DNA of 64,000 nucleotides from positions 1-64,000 of IMG/VR virus record IMGVR_UViG_3300008954_000029. One strand, written 5' to 3'. A program made the position numbers and the translations under genes. How positions within the stretch are numbered: the first letter of the stretch is position 1; every line of letters starts with the position of its first letter. Below, piece by piece: positions 1 through 6,484 of the stretch. The notes below the pieces were generated by a model. It saw nothing but the letters and a program-made list of their open reading frames with translations, ran no database searches and was not told the DNA's origin. The stretch is from a virus.

Positions 1-138
1 GCGGGGCCTCGTCCGGCGTGGCCCGGGCCAATCACAACAATCTTTGTTCTCACACAAGTAAGAGCGCAACACAATCGCAGTCTCCCACAAGGGGCCATTG
101 TAGTTCTTGAAGCGAAGCAGGGAACCTATTGAAATCAT
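1..138 (-). CDS. SH3-like small protein, truncated by window edge
   Basis: The first 46 codons of a gene that runs off the left edge. It opens M-I-S-I-G-S-L-L-R-F, a variant of the M-K-V-G-D-L-V opening shared by about 28 short genes in this window. In this family a GSL or GDL turn is followed by alternating hydrophobic residues, suggesting a five-strand SH3-like or KOW-like barrel. Its start overlaps the stop of the upstream gene (TAATG). Function unknown. Confidence 0.6.
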   Translation of the reverse strand, partial: MISIGSLLRFKNYNGPLWETAIVLRSYLCENKDCCDWPGPRRTRPR

Positions 139-359
139 TATGCAATCGCCTCAAACGTAGCGGGATGGTCAAGGTGACGGTGGACAGTCTGCCCATCAAC
201 GGTTAGGACGACATCAACCCAAACATCACGCACACCGGCCCGGTTCTTCTGTGCGGACTCGCGGACGGCGACAACGACGCCCGTGTGACCGGGCGCAACG
301 TGATTGCCGCAGGGCCGCGGGATGGCGTAGCGGTTGCGAACGAGGGTACCGACTTTCAT
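138..359 (-). CDS. SH3-like small protein (MKVGTLV family)
   Basis: 73 residues opening M-K-V-G-T-L-V-R. A central T-G-V-V-V-A-V strand and a V-W-V-D-V-V-L strand are typical of this small-barrel family. It is the first gene after the promoter at 388-415, so its transcript should begin a short distance upstream. No catalytic residues are evident; nucleic-acid or protein binding is possible but only inferred. Confidence 0.65.
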   Translation of the reverse strand: MKVGTLVRNRYAIPRPCGNHVAPGHTGVVVAVRESAQKNRAGVRDVWVDVVLTVDGQTVHRHLDHPATFEAIA

Positions 360-387
360 TGTTGCCCTTCCTCAACTTTCTATAACC

Positions 388-415
388 AGTATAACAGGTT
401 TGACGTAGAAGTCAA
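388..415 (-). promoter_or_regulatory. sigma70-type promoter
   Basis: On the minus strand TTGACT is followed after 16 nt by TATACT. An A/T-rich block lies just upstream of the -35, as at the other promoters of this array. It points at the gene starting at 359. Confidence 0.7.
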
Positions 416-449
416 GAAAAAAAAGAAACTATTTTCTAAACCCCGGACA

Positions 450-680
450 TCATTCAACTTTTTCCAAGTTCTTCATTTCGACGATGACCTCGCGGCCGTT
501 GACCAGCACCTTACAGCGCCATGCGCCGTTGAATGTATGGCGGTTGGGGTAAGGGTCTGAAACTACTAGGTAAATGTCGTCGCGATTCAGTCCCAGACGA
601 TGCCCCGCGCCTGGACGTGACGAGTCCCGGGTTGCAGCGAACGGGTTGATGTAGCGAGCCAGCGAGCCCTTTGTAATCAT
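450..680 (-). CDS. SH3-like small protein
   Basis: 76 residues opening M-I-T-K-G-S-L-A-R-Y and ending with an E-V-I-V-E-M-K-N-L-E-K-V-E segment, matching the usual C-terminal strand of the family. The stop of the upstream gene overlaps the start by four bases. The middle contains a V-V-S-D-P strand and an aromatic G-A-W segment. Role unknown. Confidence 0.6.
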   Translation of the reverse strand: MITKGSLARYINPFAATRDSSRPGAGHRLGLNRDDIYLVVSDPYPNRHTFNGAWRCKVLVNGREVIVEMKNLEKVE

Positions 681-877
681 TGGGAAATTACCTCAACGTG
701 ACGAACCAGGCGAGTGAAGATGCGGCCCGCGGCGTATAGGCGCACCACTGGTGTTCCGTCGCGCAGGCCGACATAAGAATCTTCAACAGCAACAGCGGTC
801 GCCCAAGTCTCGCGGGCGAATTCAGGCAGACTGCGAACCAGTGCGCCCTTCTTGATTGCGACCGGGCCGGCTACCAT
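677..877 (-). CDS. SH3-like small protein
   Basis: 66 residues. The G-A-L-V-R-S motif comes after a ten-residue N-terminal extension and the protein ends H-V-E-V-I-S-Q, the common tail of this family. The ATG overlaps the stop of the upstream 51-residue gene by seven bases, implying translational coupling. Function unknown. Confidence 0.6.
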   Translation of the reverse strand: MVAGPVAIKKGALVRSLPEFARETWATAVAVEDSYVGLRDGTPVVRLYAAGRIFTRLVRHVEVISQ

Positions 878-1026
878 CGTGAAACGTAGCCATCGGCAAC
901 CCGCGCGGGGTCAACAACTTCGGCCAGCGTGGCGAAGAAGGCCGCGGTTCGGTCGCAATCGTGGCGTGCGAAATGGCAGCCGGCATCGTCAAAGAAATCA
1001 CCCACGCACTTTCTCATCGCGTTCAT
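871..1026 (-). CDS. small Cys/His-rich protein, 51 aa
   Basis: A 51-residue ORF with a strong GGAG ribosome site before ATG 1026. It is not an SH3-like protein. It holds a C-V-G-D-F-F motif and a G-C-H-F-A-R-H-D-C cluster that could bind one metal ion. It lies between the promoter at 1050-1077 and the next gene, with coupled overlap at its end. No family recognised. Confidence 0.6.
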   Translation of the reverse strand: MNAMRKCVGDFFDDAGCHFARHDCDRTAAFFATLAEVVDPARVADGYVSRW

Positions 1027-1049
1027 CGCTCTCCTCATTTCCTACAACC

Positions 1050-1077
1050 AGTATAACAGGTTGGCTGTGAAAGTCAA
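1050..1077 (-). promoter_or_regulatory. sigma70-type promoter
   Basis: TTGACT, 16 nt spacer, TATACT on the minus strand. The block is nearly a copy of the promoter at 388-415, including the surrounding A-rich and CCAGTATAACAGG sequence, so it looks duplicated. Confidence 0.7.
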
Positions 1078-1096
1078 GAAAAAAATAAACTATTTT

Positions 1097-1294
1097 CTAA
1101 CCCTCTGAAATTACAGCGAAAACGTAGGCTGCGATGGCTTGGCGTCCGGTGGGGAGCAGGACTTCCACCATTTCGACGCCGGCTTCGATGTAACTATCTG
1201 ATAATGCTACGAAAAACTCGCCCCCGGTTTCTTTGGATGACCAACCGGGTCCGTGAACCATCCCCGTATGAAGGAGCGAACCCCTTGTAATCAT
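1097..1294 (-). CDS. SH3-like small protein
   Basis: 65 residues opening M-I-T-R-G-S-L-L and ending A-V-I-S-E-G. Central strands V-E-M-V-E-V-L-L-P resemble those of the plus-strand paralogue at 6864-7079. Overlaps the stop of the upstream SWIM-domain gene by four bases. Function unknown. Confidence 0.6.
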   Translation of the reverse strand: MITRGSLLHTGMVHGPGWSSKETGGEFFVALSDSYIEAGVEMVEVLLPTGRQAIAAYVFAVISEG

Positions 1295-1578
1295 TGGGCT
1301 TTTACCCCTTCAATGTGGCGGCACTTGCGACGCCAGCCATAACCAGGGCAAGAGCAAGAATACGAATCATTACGGTAGGTTACGGTGTAATGCTTGTCGC
1401 CCTTACTGGATACCACTTGCCAAACATTCTTTTTTGGCTCTGGTTTAGGCTTGGGAACAAACTTCTTTACAGGGTAAAGTTCTTTTGCTTCGTCAAGCGT
1501 GATGCCTTCCCACGCCTCATGTAGCGCACCGTTGGCAACGTAGGTCTTACCAGCGAGCCGGATGATACTAGGATTCAT
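1291..1578 (-). CDS. SWIM zinc-finger protein
   Basis: 95 residues from ATG 1578 (M-N-P-S-I-I-R-L-A-G). The C-terminal third carries C-S-C-P-G-Y-G-W-R-R-K-C-R-H-I, fitting the SWIM zinc-finger pattern CxC...CxH that binds DNA or protein partners. A proline/lysine-rich linker (K-P-K-P-E-P-K-K) precedes it. A longer in-frame start exists upstream but lies inside the neighbouring gene, so the internal ATG next to the neighbour's stop is preferred. Probably a small regulatory or DNA-binding protein. Confidence 0.7.
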   Translation of the reverse strand: MNPSIIRLAGKTYVANGALHEAWEGITLDEAKELYPVKKFVPKPKPEPKKNVWQVVSSKGDKHYTVTYRNDSYSCSCPGYGWRRKCRHIEGVKAQ

Positions 1579-1744
1579 GTTCGATTTTCTCAATAAATTC
1601 GGGGAGTTCCACGGTGAAGCGACTATGTATTCGACCACACCACTGAACGTCAAAGCCTTCGCCATTGGTGGCGATAACCAAGCCGACAAAACCTTCGTAC
1701 CCCTTGAAAGTATCTTTGTATTTTACCAAGTCACCGACTTTCAT
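1568..1744 (-). CDS. SH3-like small protein, 58 aa
   Basis: A compact family member: M-K-V-G-D-L-V-K-Y, then G-F-V-G-L-V-I-A-T, then F-D-V-Q-W and F-T-V-E-L strands. The start overlaps the stop of the upstream paralogue as ATGA, and its own end overlaps the start of the SWIM gene. The three genes are translationally coupled. Confidence 0.65.
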   Translation of the reverse strand: MKVGDLVKYKDTFKGYEGFVGLVIATNGEGFDVQWCGRIHSRFTVELPEFIEKIEHES

Positions 1745-1932
1745 CCGCTGATGACCTCCAAGTCCGCGCCGAGTCGCCTCACTTCGCGCAATCCTTGCCG
1801 GGCCCCGATAATGCTAACGCTGTAAATTCCGAAAGTTTCTTCCGAGTGAAGAACTTTTGTAATCAGACCGATGGAGCCGGCCGGCGCGCCGATGCTAGCG
1901 CGCTTGATTCTCACCAACTGGCCCGCCTTCAC
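1741..1932 (-). CDS. SH3-like small protein
   Basis: 63 residues from GTG 1932 (M-K-A-G-Q-L-V-R-I), ending L-E-V-I-S-G. The GTG start is chosen because it aligns with the family and overlaps the stop of the preceding basic-protein gene as GTGA. The G-L-I-T-K-V-L segment is the usual second strand. Confidence 0.65.
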   Translation of the reverse strand: MKAGQLVRIKRASIGAPAGSIGLITKVLHSEETFGIYSVSIIGARQGLREVRRLGADLEVISG

Positions 1933-2066
1933 GGTTGGACCTTCTTGCGACACGCGCGCTTGTTGGCACGCTTCTTGCGGTTGGGATGCTTCCCCGCCTT
2001 GGCGGCTCGGAGGAGCATCGCCAGGGCTACGGGGTCACGCTTCTTGTCTCGTCGCTTGCGCTTCAT
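1929..2066 (-). CDS. very basic 45-aa protein
   Basis: 45 residues of which about 20 are Lys or Arg (for example M-K-R-K-R-R-D-K-K-R at the start and N-R-K-K-R-A-N-K-R at residues 29-37). It resembles a ribosomal-protein-like or nucleic-acid-binding peptide. First gene after the promoter at 2090-2118, and coupled to the SH3-like gene after it. Function unknown. Confidence 0.6.
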   Translation of the reverse strand: MKRKRRDKKRDPVALAMLLRAAKAGKHPNRKKRANKRACRKKVQP

Positions 2067-2089
2067 CGTTTCCCTCACTCTCTACAACC

Positions 2090-2118
2090 ATAATAGCAAA
2101 GGTTTGGGGTCAGGTCAA
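2090..2118 (-). promoter_or_regulatory. sigma70-type promoter
   Basis: TTGACC, 17 nt, TATTAT on the minus strand, with an A/T-rich stretch upstream. It drives the basic 45-residue gene and the coupled SH3-like genes downstream. Confidence 0.65.
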
Positions 2119-2148
2119 GGAAAAAATGAAGGTTTGAGGATTTATTTT

Positions 2149-2358
2149 CTAACTCGTTGAAATTACTTGCAAGTTGTCTACCTTACAGGTGACGAGTTGA
2201 TGGGGGTTGTCGGCAAAGCGCACCTCGGCCCAGAAGGGGGCACCCTCCAGCTTCGGCCCGGGGTGAATCGGTCGTAAGCCGACGACCATCGCGGTCCTCT
2301 CCCCCTTGTCAAAGGCGTTGCGGTGGTATTGTACCAAGTCGCCCACTTGAACTTGCAT
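2149..2358 (-). CDS. SH3-like small protein
   Basis: 69 residues from ATG 2358 (M-Q-V-Q-V-G-D-L-V-Q-Y) ending L-Q-V-I-S-T-S. The strands A-M-V-V-G-L and F-W-A-E-V-R-F are visible. The start codon overlaps the TGA of the upstream gene; an upstream GTG at 2361 is an alternative. Confidence 0.65.
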   Translation of the reverse strand: MQVQVGDLVQYHRNAFDKGERTAMVVGLRPIHPGPKLEGAPFWAEVRFADNPHQLVTCKVDNLQVISTS

Positions 2359-2939
2359 CACGCAGCCGCCTGCTTCGCCTTCTCAATCTCAACGAGACGC
2401 GTGAACCCGGCCTGCTTCACCTTCTCCATTTCGCTCGTAGAGGCTCGGAGAGCCATTTCAAGCGGCGCGTTGGGGTGGCTCACGCACTCAAGGAGGGTGC
2501 GCTCTGCGCCGTATCCAGCGCGCCCGGTGGCGATTGTGGAGAGGGTCGTATCGTAGATGTCCTGCAACACCTTCGTCGGCGTGTTCGGGACGTCACCGCA
2601 GCCGCTCCAATAGGAGCCCCGGGTAAACCACGACATGCACCACCAGGCGATGCCTCGGCGGCGCGCTGTGTAATAGACATCCGCAATCTTATCGGGCGCA
2701 TCGTTGAGGTGGCCGGCGACCATCAAATTGACCTTGACGCTATTCGCCTTCCCGGCTAGAAGAATGTCGCGGGCCTTGGCGCAAAGGTTCGGATTGAGCG
2801 CGAGATACTTGCGACAAAGTAGGTATCGGTCTTGCGCGAGGCGAATTTGCGTCGCCTTGTCCGTGAATCGCAACTTGGCGACGGAGTTCTTCTCCGCGTT
2901 GGTCATTTCGTGAATGTGGTTGGCGAGTTCAACAGCCAT
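2358..2939 (-). CDS. hypothetical helical protein, 193 aa
   Basis: An all-helical protein. Repeated N-P-N-L-C-A-K-A-R-D-I-L-L-A and H-P-N-A-P-L-E-M-A-L-R-A segments recall variant leucine-rich (LRV-type) or HEAT-like repeats, but only two or three copies are visible. The C-terminus is a charged helix (E-M-E-K-V-K-Q-A-G). It is the largest gene of the left array and has its own promoter at 2971-2999. Function not recognised. Confidence 0.65.
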   Translation of the reverse strand: MAVELANHIHEMTNAEKNSVAKLRFTDKATQIRLAQDRYLLCRKYLALNPNLCAKARDILLAGKANSVKVNLMVAGHLNDAPDKIADVYYTARRRGIAWWCMSWFTRGSYWSGCGDVPNTPTKVLQDIYDTTLSTIATGRAGYGAERTLLECVSHPNAPLEMALRASTSEMEKVKQAGFTRLVEIEKAKQAAA

Positions 2940-2970
2940 TTGTTTGTTCCTTTTTCAACCTTGTATACCC

Positions 2971-2999
2971 ATCATAGCAGAGGCGAGAGGGGTTGTCAA
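2971..2999 (-). promoter_or_regulatory. near-consensus sigma70-type promoter
   Basis: Minus-strand TTGACA, exact 17 nt spacer, TATGAT. The -35 overlaps the stop codon of the upstream 58-residue gene, which shows how tightly packed the array is. Confidence 0.75.
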
Positions 3000-3172
3000 G
3001 AGTTTTTTTGTATTACTTCAAGATATTTTGTGGCGATGTAGGTTTGGGGGCTACCATCGGCCCATAGCACATCGGCTGTGGACGTGTGGGGGGTGCGGCG
3101 TATGCTGGCCACAAGCCCCACCATCCCCGCGATAGGGCCGCTCGTCGCCTTCACCAAATCTCCGACTTTCAT
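2996..3172 (-). CDS. SH3-like small protein, 58 aa
   Basis: 58 residues opening M-K-V-G-D-L-V-K-A and carrying the tail Y-L-E-V-I-Q-K-N-S. The middle contains M-V-G-L-V-A-S-I and A-D-V-L-W-A-D-G strands. It has its own promoter at 3179-3207. Confidence 0.65.
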   Translation of the reverse strand: MKVGDLVKATSGPIAGMVGLVASIRRTPHTSTADVLWADGSPQTYIATKYLEVIQKNS

Positions 3173-3178
3173 ACGCCC

Positions 3179-3207
3179 ATCATAGCAGAGGTGCAGTGGA
3201 AAGTCAA
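3179..3207 (-). promoter_or_regulatory. sigma70-type promoter
   Basis: TTGACT, 17 nt, TATGAT on the minus strand. The -10 ends only a few bases before ATG 3172, so the transcript would be nearly leaderless unless it starts further in. Confidence 0.6.
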
Positions 3208-3245
3208 GAAGAAAGCGGCCGCGGCCAAAAGAAAAATGCGAACCC

Positions 3246-3434
3246 TCATCGGTTGCTGATTTCTTCTAGGTGCTGGGCGTCATAGCGCACCGGACTCGCG
3301 GGGCCGTGCTTCGCGAGCGTCACGACGCAGACGGGACCCCCGGGTTTATCCTCCACAGCCACAACAAGGCCGATGGAGTCCCTGGGGACGTCCCAGAACG
3401 GGAGCTTGGTTCGCACTAGGCTACCCGGGCGCAC
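3246..3434 (-). CDS. SH3-like small protein
   Basis: 62 residues from GTG 3434 (M-R-P-G-S-L-V-R-T), ending H-L-E-E-I-S-N-R. Strands I-G-L-V-V-A-V and V-C-V-V-T-L are visible. The start overlaps the TAG of the upstream gene. Confidence 0.65.
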   Translation of the reverse strand: MRPGSLVRTKLPFWDVPRDSIGLVVAVEDKPGGPVCVVTLAKHGPASPVRYDAQHLEEISNR

Positions 3435-3814
3435 TAGAATTCAATGCTCCGCGAGACGTAAATGTCCCAGAACCCGCTACCGTGCTGCTCGATGTCCTCG
3501 GTTTCGTCTCCGATGCGAACAAACTTGTAGCAATCGTAAATGTCCGGGTCGCCTTCAAGGGGCTCGTCGGGCAAGAACTGCTCGGGGTTATCAACGAACG
3601 CCTGGATGGCGTCAATCTCGGGATAGCCATCGCCGTACCACTTGATACCGCTCCAACGCACAAGGATATTCCCGTCGCCCTGGTAGTCCTTCACCATGTC
3701 ATCGTGCTCCTTGAACACGAAGGATGCGGCCGACGGGCAGCGGGACAGCGCGGTCATAAAGGCAGGCATCGCCTCCTTACCAATTGCGAGAACGACGTCA
3801 GAACGATAACCCAT
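3434..3814 (-). CDS. conserved phage protein of MGYRSDV type
   Basis: 126 residues starting M-G-Y-R-S-D-V-V-L-A-I, an opening I recognise from many small phage and bacterial hypothetical proteins, continuing with W-S-G-I-K-W-Y and Y-K-F-V-R-I-G-D-E-T segments. Mixed alpha/beta and acidic; no catalytic motif is recognised. First gene after the promoter at 3853-3881. Confidence 0.65.
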   Translation of the reverse strand: MGYRSDVVLAIGKEAMPAFMTALSRCPSAASFVFKEHDDMVKDYQGDGNILVRWSGIKWYGDGYPEIDAIQAFVDNPEQFLPDEPLEGDPDIYDCYKFVRIGDETEDIEQHGSGFWDIYVSRSIEF

Positions 3815-3852
3815 TTTGTTTTCCTTTCGTTTCTTCCCTAACTTCTAAAACC

Positions 3853-3881
3853 AGTATAGCAAGGTTGAACCCCCCGGTCAA
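3853..3881 (-). promoter_or_regulatory. sigma70-type promoter
   Basis: TTGACC, 17 nt, TATACT on the minus strand, with an A-rich block just upstream of the -35. Confidence 0.65.
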
Positions 3882-3904
3882 GAAAAAAATGAAGTTTTAG
3901 GAAT

Positions 3905-4102
3905 TTATTTTGTAAGTGGTTGTTTTTGTTTAGGTTCTTCTGGGCAGATGATTCGGGTCCAGCCATCGGCATCCAGCCGATTATAGCAGCTGTGCTCCAC
4001 CTGATAGGCGCTCACGATGCGCGCATCAACCCGATGATAACCCGATGGGACGTAGCACCCCGTCAGCATCAGCGACAGTGTTAGCAAGCAAAGACGCATC
4101 AC
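3905..4102 (-). CDS. small lipoprotein
   Basis: 65 residues. A short hydrophobic signal with lipobox L-T-G-C at residues 13-16 predicts lipid attachment and an envelope location in the host. The mature part contains two further Cys that could pair. Coupled to the upstream SH3-like gene. Expression from a phage early array suggests a host-envelope or superinfection role, which is inference. Confidence 0.65.
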   Translation of the reverse strand: MMRLCLLTLSLMLTGCYVPSGYHRVDARIVSAYQVEHSCYNRLDADGWTRIICPEEPKQKQPLTK

Positions 4103-4449
4103 CTCTTCTTACTTCGCGAAATAAACTTCAAGTGGCCCCGCCGATGTTGAGTAGGCGATAGGGGCTTGGGGTTTGCCTGCCAAGAAACGTGGTAATGGGT
4201 GTTAGTGGGCGTCTCATAACGGTTCGTCTGATAGTTCCAGCGAGTCCGACCAGACCGCTCCGATATCCTCGTGATTAGGCCGACGATTGTATTCTTCCCC
4301 TCCCAATAAGCCTTGAACCTTTCCGCATCATCACCGCGAAGATGCCAATGACTGCTTTCGGGACCCCTAAAAAACCGCTTATGGCGCATTTCAACGTCCT
4401 GAATCTTTCGGGCCGCGGCCGACAGTGTAACCAAGTCACCAACTTTCAT
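4099..4449 (-). CDS. SH3-like protein with insertion
   Basis: 116 residues opening M-K-V-G-D-L-V-T-L, longer than the family norm because of a charged 30-residue insert (K-R-F-F-R-G-P-E-S-S-H-W-H) before the I-V-G-L-I-T-R-I strand. The terminal L-K-F-I-S-R-S-K-K-R aligns with the usual tail. Its start overlaps the stop of the upstream gene. Confidence 0.6.
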   Translation of the reverse strand: MKVGDLVTLSAAARKIQDVEMRHKRFFRGPESSHWHLRGDDAERFKAYWEGKNTIVGLITRISERSGRTRWNYQTNRYETPTNTHYHVSWQANPKPLSPTQHRRGHLKFISRSKKR

Positions 4450-4703
4450 TTATTTACTGGTTCCGCTGTCTGTGTGTTATTATCGATAGCCCGGAGCCAG
4501 CAAGCAAGCACGACACCTTCCCTTCCAGCATCGTCCCCTGTCTGCCAAAGCACCCGCGCCATTGGCGTGTAGTATTTTTCGTGGCTATGATTGCACGGTT
4601 CATACCCACAGCACGCAGTTGGCGGGTCAAGCGATATGACAACGCCCACAGAATCGTGCCCCGTATGCCGGGCTAAATCGCCTCTTTCCAGCTTCACATT
4701 CAT
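4446..4703 (-). CDS. SH3-like small protein
   Basis: 85 residues from ATG 4703 (M-N-V-K-L-E-R-G-D-L-A-R-H). A longer in-frame ORF exists upstream but would cross the promoter at 4704-4732, so the start just after that promoter is chosen. A C-C-G-Y-E-P-C-N-H insert could bind metal. The -10 lies directly at the start codon, suggesting a very short leader. Confidence 0.55.
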   Translation of the reverse strand: MNVKLERGDLARHTGHDSVGVVISLDPPTACCGYEPCNHSHEKYYTPMARVLWQTGDDAGREGVVLACWLRAIDNNTQTAEPVNK

Positions 4704-4732
4704 AGAATAGCAAATTATTTTTTGTTTGTCAA
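4704..4732 (-). promoter_or_regulatory. sigma70-type promoter
   Basis: TTGACA, 17 nt, TATTCT on the minus strand. The -35 overlaps the end of the preceding gene. Confidence 0.65.
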
Positions 4733-4920
4733 GAACTTTTTTCAGGCGCAAGCAGGCGAAGGTCGCTAGCATAGAAAATGGCCTTGTGGCCTGTTCTTTG
4801 CGAAATGACCGCATACGATGGCGGTTCGTCCATCGCTCCTGCCCAACATTTGACGACAATTCCGCGGACGACGCCGCGTCCCGAGACGCCAACCAACTCC
4901 ACAAGGGACCCAATCGTCAA
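4729..4920 (-). CDS. SH3-like small protein
   Basis: 63 residues, M-T-I-G-S-L-V-E-L-V at the start. The A-I-F-Y-A-S-D-L-R-L-L segment near the end closely matches A-I-F-Y-A-N-E-I-R-L-V in the next upstream gene, so these two are recent paralogues. Start and stop overlap by four bases. Confidence 0.65.
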   Translation of the reverse strand: MTIGSLVELVGVSGRGVVRGIVVKCWAGAMDEPPSYAVISQRTGHKAIFYASDLRLLAPEKSS

Positions 4921-5129
4921 GAGGTCCCCTCCTGTTCAACAAGCCGGATTTCGTTTGCGTAAAAAATGGCCTTCTCCCCCGTCGTTTGGAGGGCCACCGT
5001 GTAGGAGCGTGTGTCATACACGGTGGGGGTCCAACTCTCAATAATAACCCCACGCACGCCACGAACACCCGCGCAGTCGTGGGTCGTCTCAACGAGGCTC
5101 CCGATGGGGTAGCCATTACGATCATTCAT
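4917..5129 (-). CDS. SH3-like small protein
   Basis: 70 residues with an N-terminal extension before I-G-S-L-V-E-T. It is a close paralogue of the gene at 4729-4920 (shared G-V-R-G-V, T-G-x-K-A-I-F-Y-A segments). Has its own promoter at 5136-5164. Confidence 0.65.
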   Translation of the reverse strand: MNDRNGYPIGSLVETTHDCAGVRGVRGVIIESWTPTVYDTRSYTVALQTTGEKAIFYANEIRLVEQEGTS

Positions 5130-5135
5130 ACAAGC

Positions 5136-5164
5136 AGTATATCAGGGGGTGGTAACTTTGTCAA
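5136..5164 (-). promoter_or_regulatory. sigma70-type promoter
   Basis: TTGACA, 17 nt, TATACT on the minus strand; overlaps the 3' end of the upstream gene. Confidence 0.7.
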
Positions 5165-5384
5165 GAACTTTTTGGCACGTCACGACGAAATTGTTGTCGC
5201 CGTCAAAGACGATGGGGATGGCCTGGCCCTCGGTAAAGACGCACCCGGTCCCCTCCGTGTCCGCGTGAATGATGCTCACGCCGCCCGTGTGAGGGTTGGG
5301 GACTTCAACGGCGATAAGGCTCTCGTCAACGACGTCCACGATGCCAAAGAGGGCACCGGCTAGGATGAGCGTGGTGAGGTTCAT
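5142..5384 (-). CDS. small exported or membrane-anchored protein
   Basis: 80 residues from ATG 5384 with a hydrophobic N-terminus (M-N-L-T-T-L-I-L-A-G-A-L-F-G-I-V). The rest is beta-rich with two Cys (G-C-V-F, V-T-C-Q) that might form a disulfide after export. The start is chosen because its ATG overlaps the TGA of the 29-residue upstream gene. Unknown function. Confidence 0.55.
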   Translation of the reverse strand: MNLTTLILAGALFGIVDVVDESLIAVEVPNPHTGGVSIIHADTEGTGCVFTEGQAIPIVFDGDNNFVVTCQKVLDKVTTP

Positions 5385-5470
5385 CGGCGCGTGATCCTTG
5401 CGATTGCGGGGGCAAGACCGATGCCCGTTGCGTACACACCGAGCCACATAGCCAGAGGTAGATATTCCAT
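5381..5470 (-). CDS. 29-aa membrane peptide
   Basis: A 29-residue ORF, mostly a single transmembrane helix (L-A-M-W-L-G-V-Y-A-T-G-I-G-L-A) with a basic C-terminus (R-I-T-R-R). First gene behind the promoter at 5504-5532 and coupled by ATGA to the next gene. Possibly a small membrane toxin or a partner of the exported protein that follows. Confidence 0.5.
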   Translation of the reverse strand: MEYLPLAMWLGVYATGIGLAPAIARITRR

Positions 5471-5503
5471 TTCGATTGATTCCTTTTGTGAAAGCGAACG
5501 ACC

Positions 5504-5532
5504 ATAATACCCCAAACGACCCCCTTTGTAAA
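5504..5532 (-). promoter_or_regulatory. sigma70-type promoter
   Basis: TTTACA, 17 nt, TATTAT on the minus strand; the rightmost of nine leftward promoters. Confidence 0.6.
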
Positions 5533-5712
5533 GAGTTTTTTTCGTTAGCGATTACGGGGATTTACGGGCCGTCGCAATTCAAGTATATAGAATTATTGGA
5601 AAAATTTGCCGCAAAAAAGTGCGCCGATGAGAAAAAAATCTGGCACGCTTTTTGCTACGTGCGCGCGTCATCCTACGTACACGTATTCGCCTGCGGAGGT
5701 GAAAAAAAACTC
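5533..5712 (+). other. divergent intergenic control region
   Basis: About 180 bp between the last leftward promoter and the first rightward one. It is A/T-rich in the middle and contains no convincing gene: the reading frame through it has no ribosome site. No iterons or clear inverted repeats are visible, so neither an origin nor an operator can be claimed. Confidence 0.4.
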
Positions 5713-5741
5713 TTGACATCCTCTCCCGGGGGTGGTATAGT
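5713..5741 (+). promoter_or_regulatory. near-consensus sigma70-type promoter
   Basis: TTGACA, 17 nt, TATAGT on the plus strand. First of two tandem promoters driving the rightward operon from 5862. Confidence 0.75.
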
Positions 5742-5803
5742 GGTGGTACGAAAATCAAGGATTACCCCGCAACATAAAAATCTCCGGGTCAAGAAGATTT
5801 CTC

Positions 5804-5832
5804 TTGACAACGGCGCAAACCTTTGATACGAT
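5804..5832 (+). promoter_or_regulatory. sigma70-type promoter
   Basis: TTGACA, 17 nt, TACGAT on the plus strand, ending 30 bp before ATG 5862. Second of the tandem pair. Confidence 0.7.
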
Positions 5833-5861
5833 GGTAAAAGAACATCGGGGAAAGCAAAGCA

Positions 5862-6161
5862 ATGAATTTCTACAAACAGGTCGTCTGTGCTGACGGCTTC
5901 ACGATGAGCGTTCAAGCGGGCGGGGGCCACTATTGTAGGCCGCGCATTGACGATGCTGAACGCTACGAGGCCGTGGAGGTTGGATACCCCAACGAGGAAG
6001 AACCCCTCCTGATGCCTTACGTAGAAAGCGCGGAGCGGCCCTGCGATACTGTCTACCCCTACGTCCCTTCGGACAAGGTTTCTTTGGTCATCGCAAAGCA
6101 CGGCGGTATCGTTAGTGGCGAACTTCCGCCAGGGATTCCTTATCTTCGGGCGACGTCGTGA
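5862..6161 (+). CDS. tandem-duplicated hypothetical protein, copy A
   Basis: 99 residues. It shares V-C-A-D-G-F-T, D-x-A-x-R-Y-x-x-V-E-V and a C-terminal block (I-A-K-H-G-G-I-V-S-G-E-L-P-P) with the next gene, so the two are a duplication. Beta-rich, with scattered Cys. Preceded by an AAAGCAA leader and the tandem promoters. No family recognised. Confidence 0.65.
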   Translation: MNFYKQVVCADGFTMSVQAGGGHYCRPRIDDAERYEAVEVGYPNEEEPLLMPYVESAERPCDTVYPYVPSDKVSLVIAKHGGIVSGELPPGIPYLRATS

Positions 6162-6165
6162 AGGT
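6108..6165 (+). repeat. 58-bp direct repeat, copy 1
   Basis: Covers the last 17 codons of duplicate copy A and the GTG start of the next gene. It is identical to 6431-6488, 323 bp away, while the rest of the two genes has diverged; recent recombination or gene conversion is likely. Confidence 0.8.
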
Positions 6166-6484
6166 CACGACAGATGACAATGAGCAAATCGTGTGTGCCG
6201 ACGGCTTTACCCTGAATGTCCAAGCATCGTCGCGTCATTACTGTGAGCCCCACGTTGACAACGCTACACGGTACCGAACGGTCGAAGTCAGGTGTCAAAA
6301 AAAAGAAGCATTACTGGCACCATACTGCGCATGCGGCAAAGGCGATATGGAATACCCCATACAGTGTCACACAGTCTATACCTTTGTTCCAGTGGACAGG
6401 GTTACTCTGGTCATCGCAAAACACGGTGGAATCGTTAGTGGCGAACTTCCGCCAGGGATTCCTTATCTTCGGGCGACGTCGTGA
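6158..6484 (+). CDS. tandem-duplicated hypothetical protein, copy B
   Basis: 108 residues from GTG 6158, which overlaps the TGA of copy A. It is about half identical to copy A overall but identical at its C-terminus. It carries an additional C-A-C-G-K-G-D insert. Coupled in turn to the SH3-like gene at 6481. Confidence 0.65.
   Translation: MKVTTDDNEQIVCADGFTLNVQASSRHYCEPHVDNATRYRTVEVRCQKKEALLAPYCACGKGDMEYPIQCHTVYTFVPVDRVTLVIAKHGGIVSGELPPGIPYLRATS

Noticed and set aside
285-560. Plus-strand frames across the left array
   Set aside because: They are antisense to minus-strand genes with ribosome sites, family similarity and promoters.
388-3207. Regularly spaced similar blocks looking like a CRISPR or repeat array
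   Set aside because: The blocks are the promoter -35/-10 regions of separate genes; spacing is irregular (hundreds of bases) and the blocks are not exact repeats.
5476-5826. Plus-strand 116-codon frame in the divergent region
   Set aside because: It covers two promoters, has no ribosome site and an amino-acid make-up unlike a protein; treated as non-coding.
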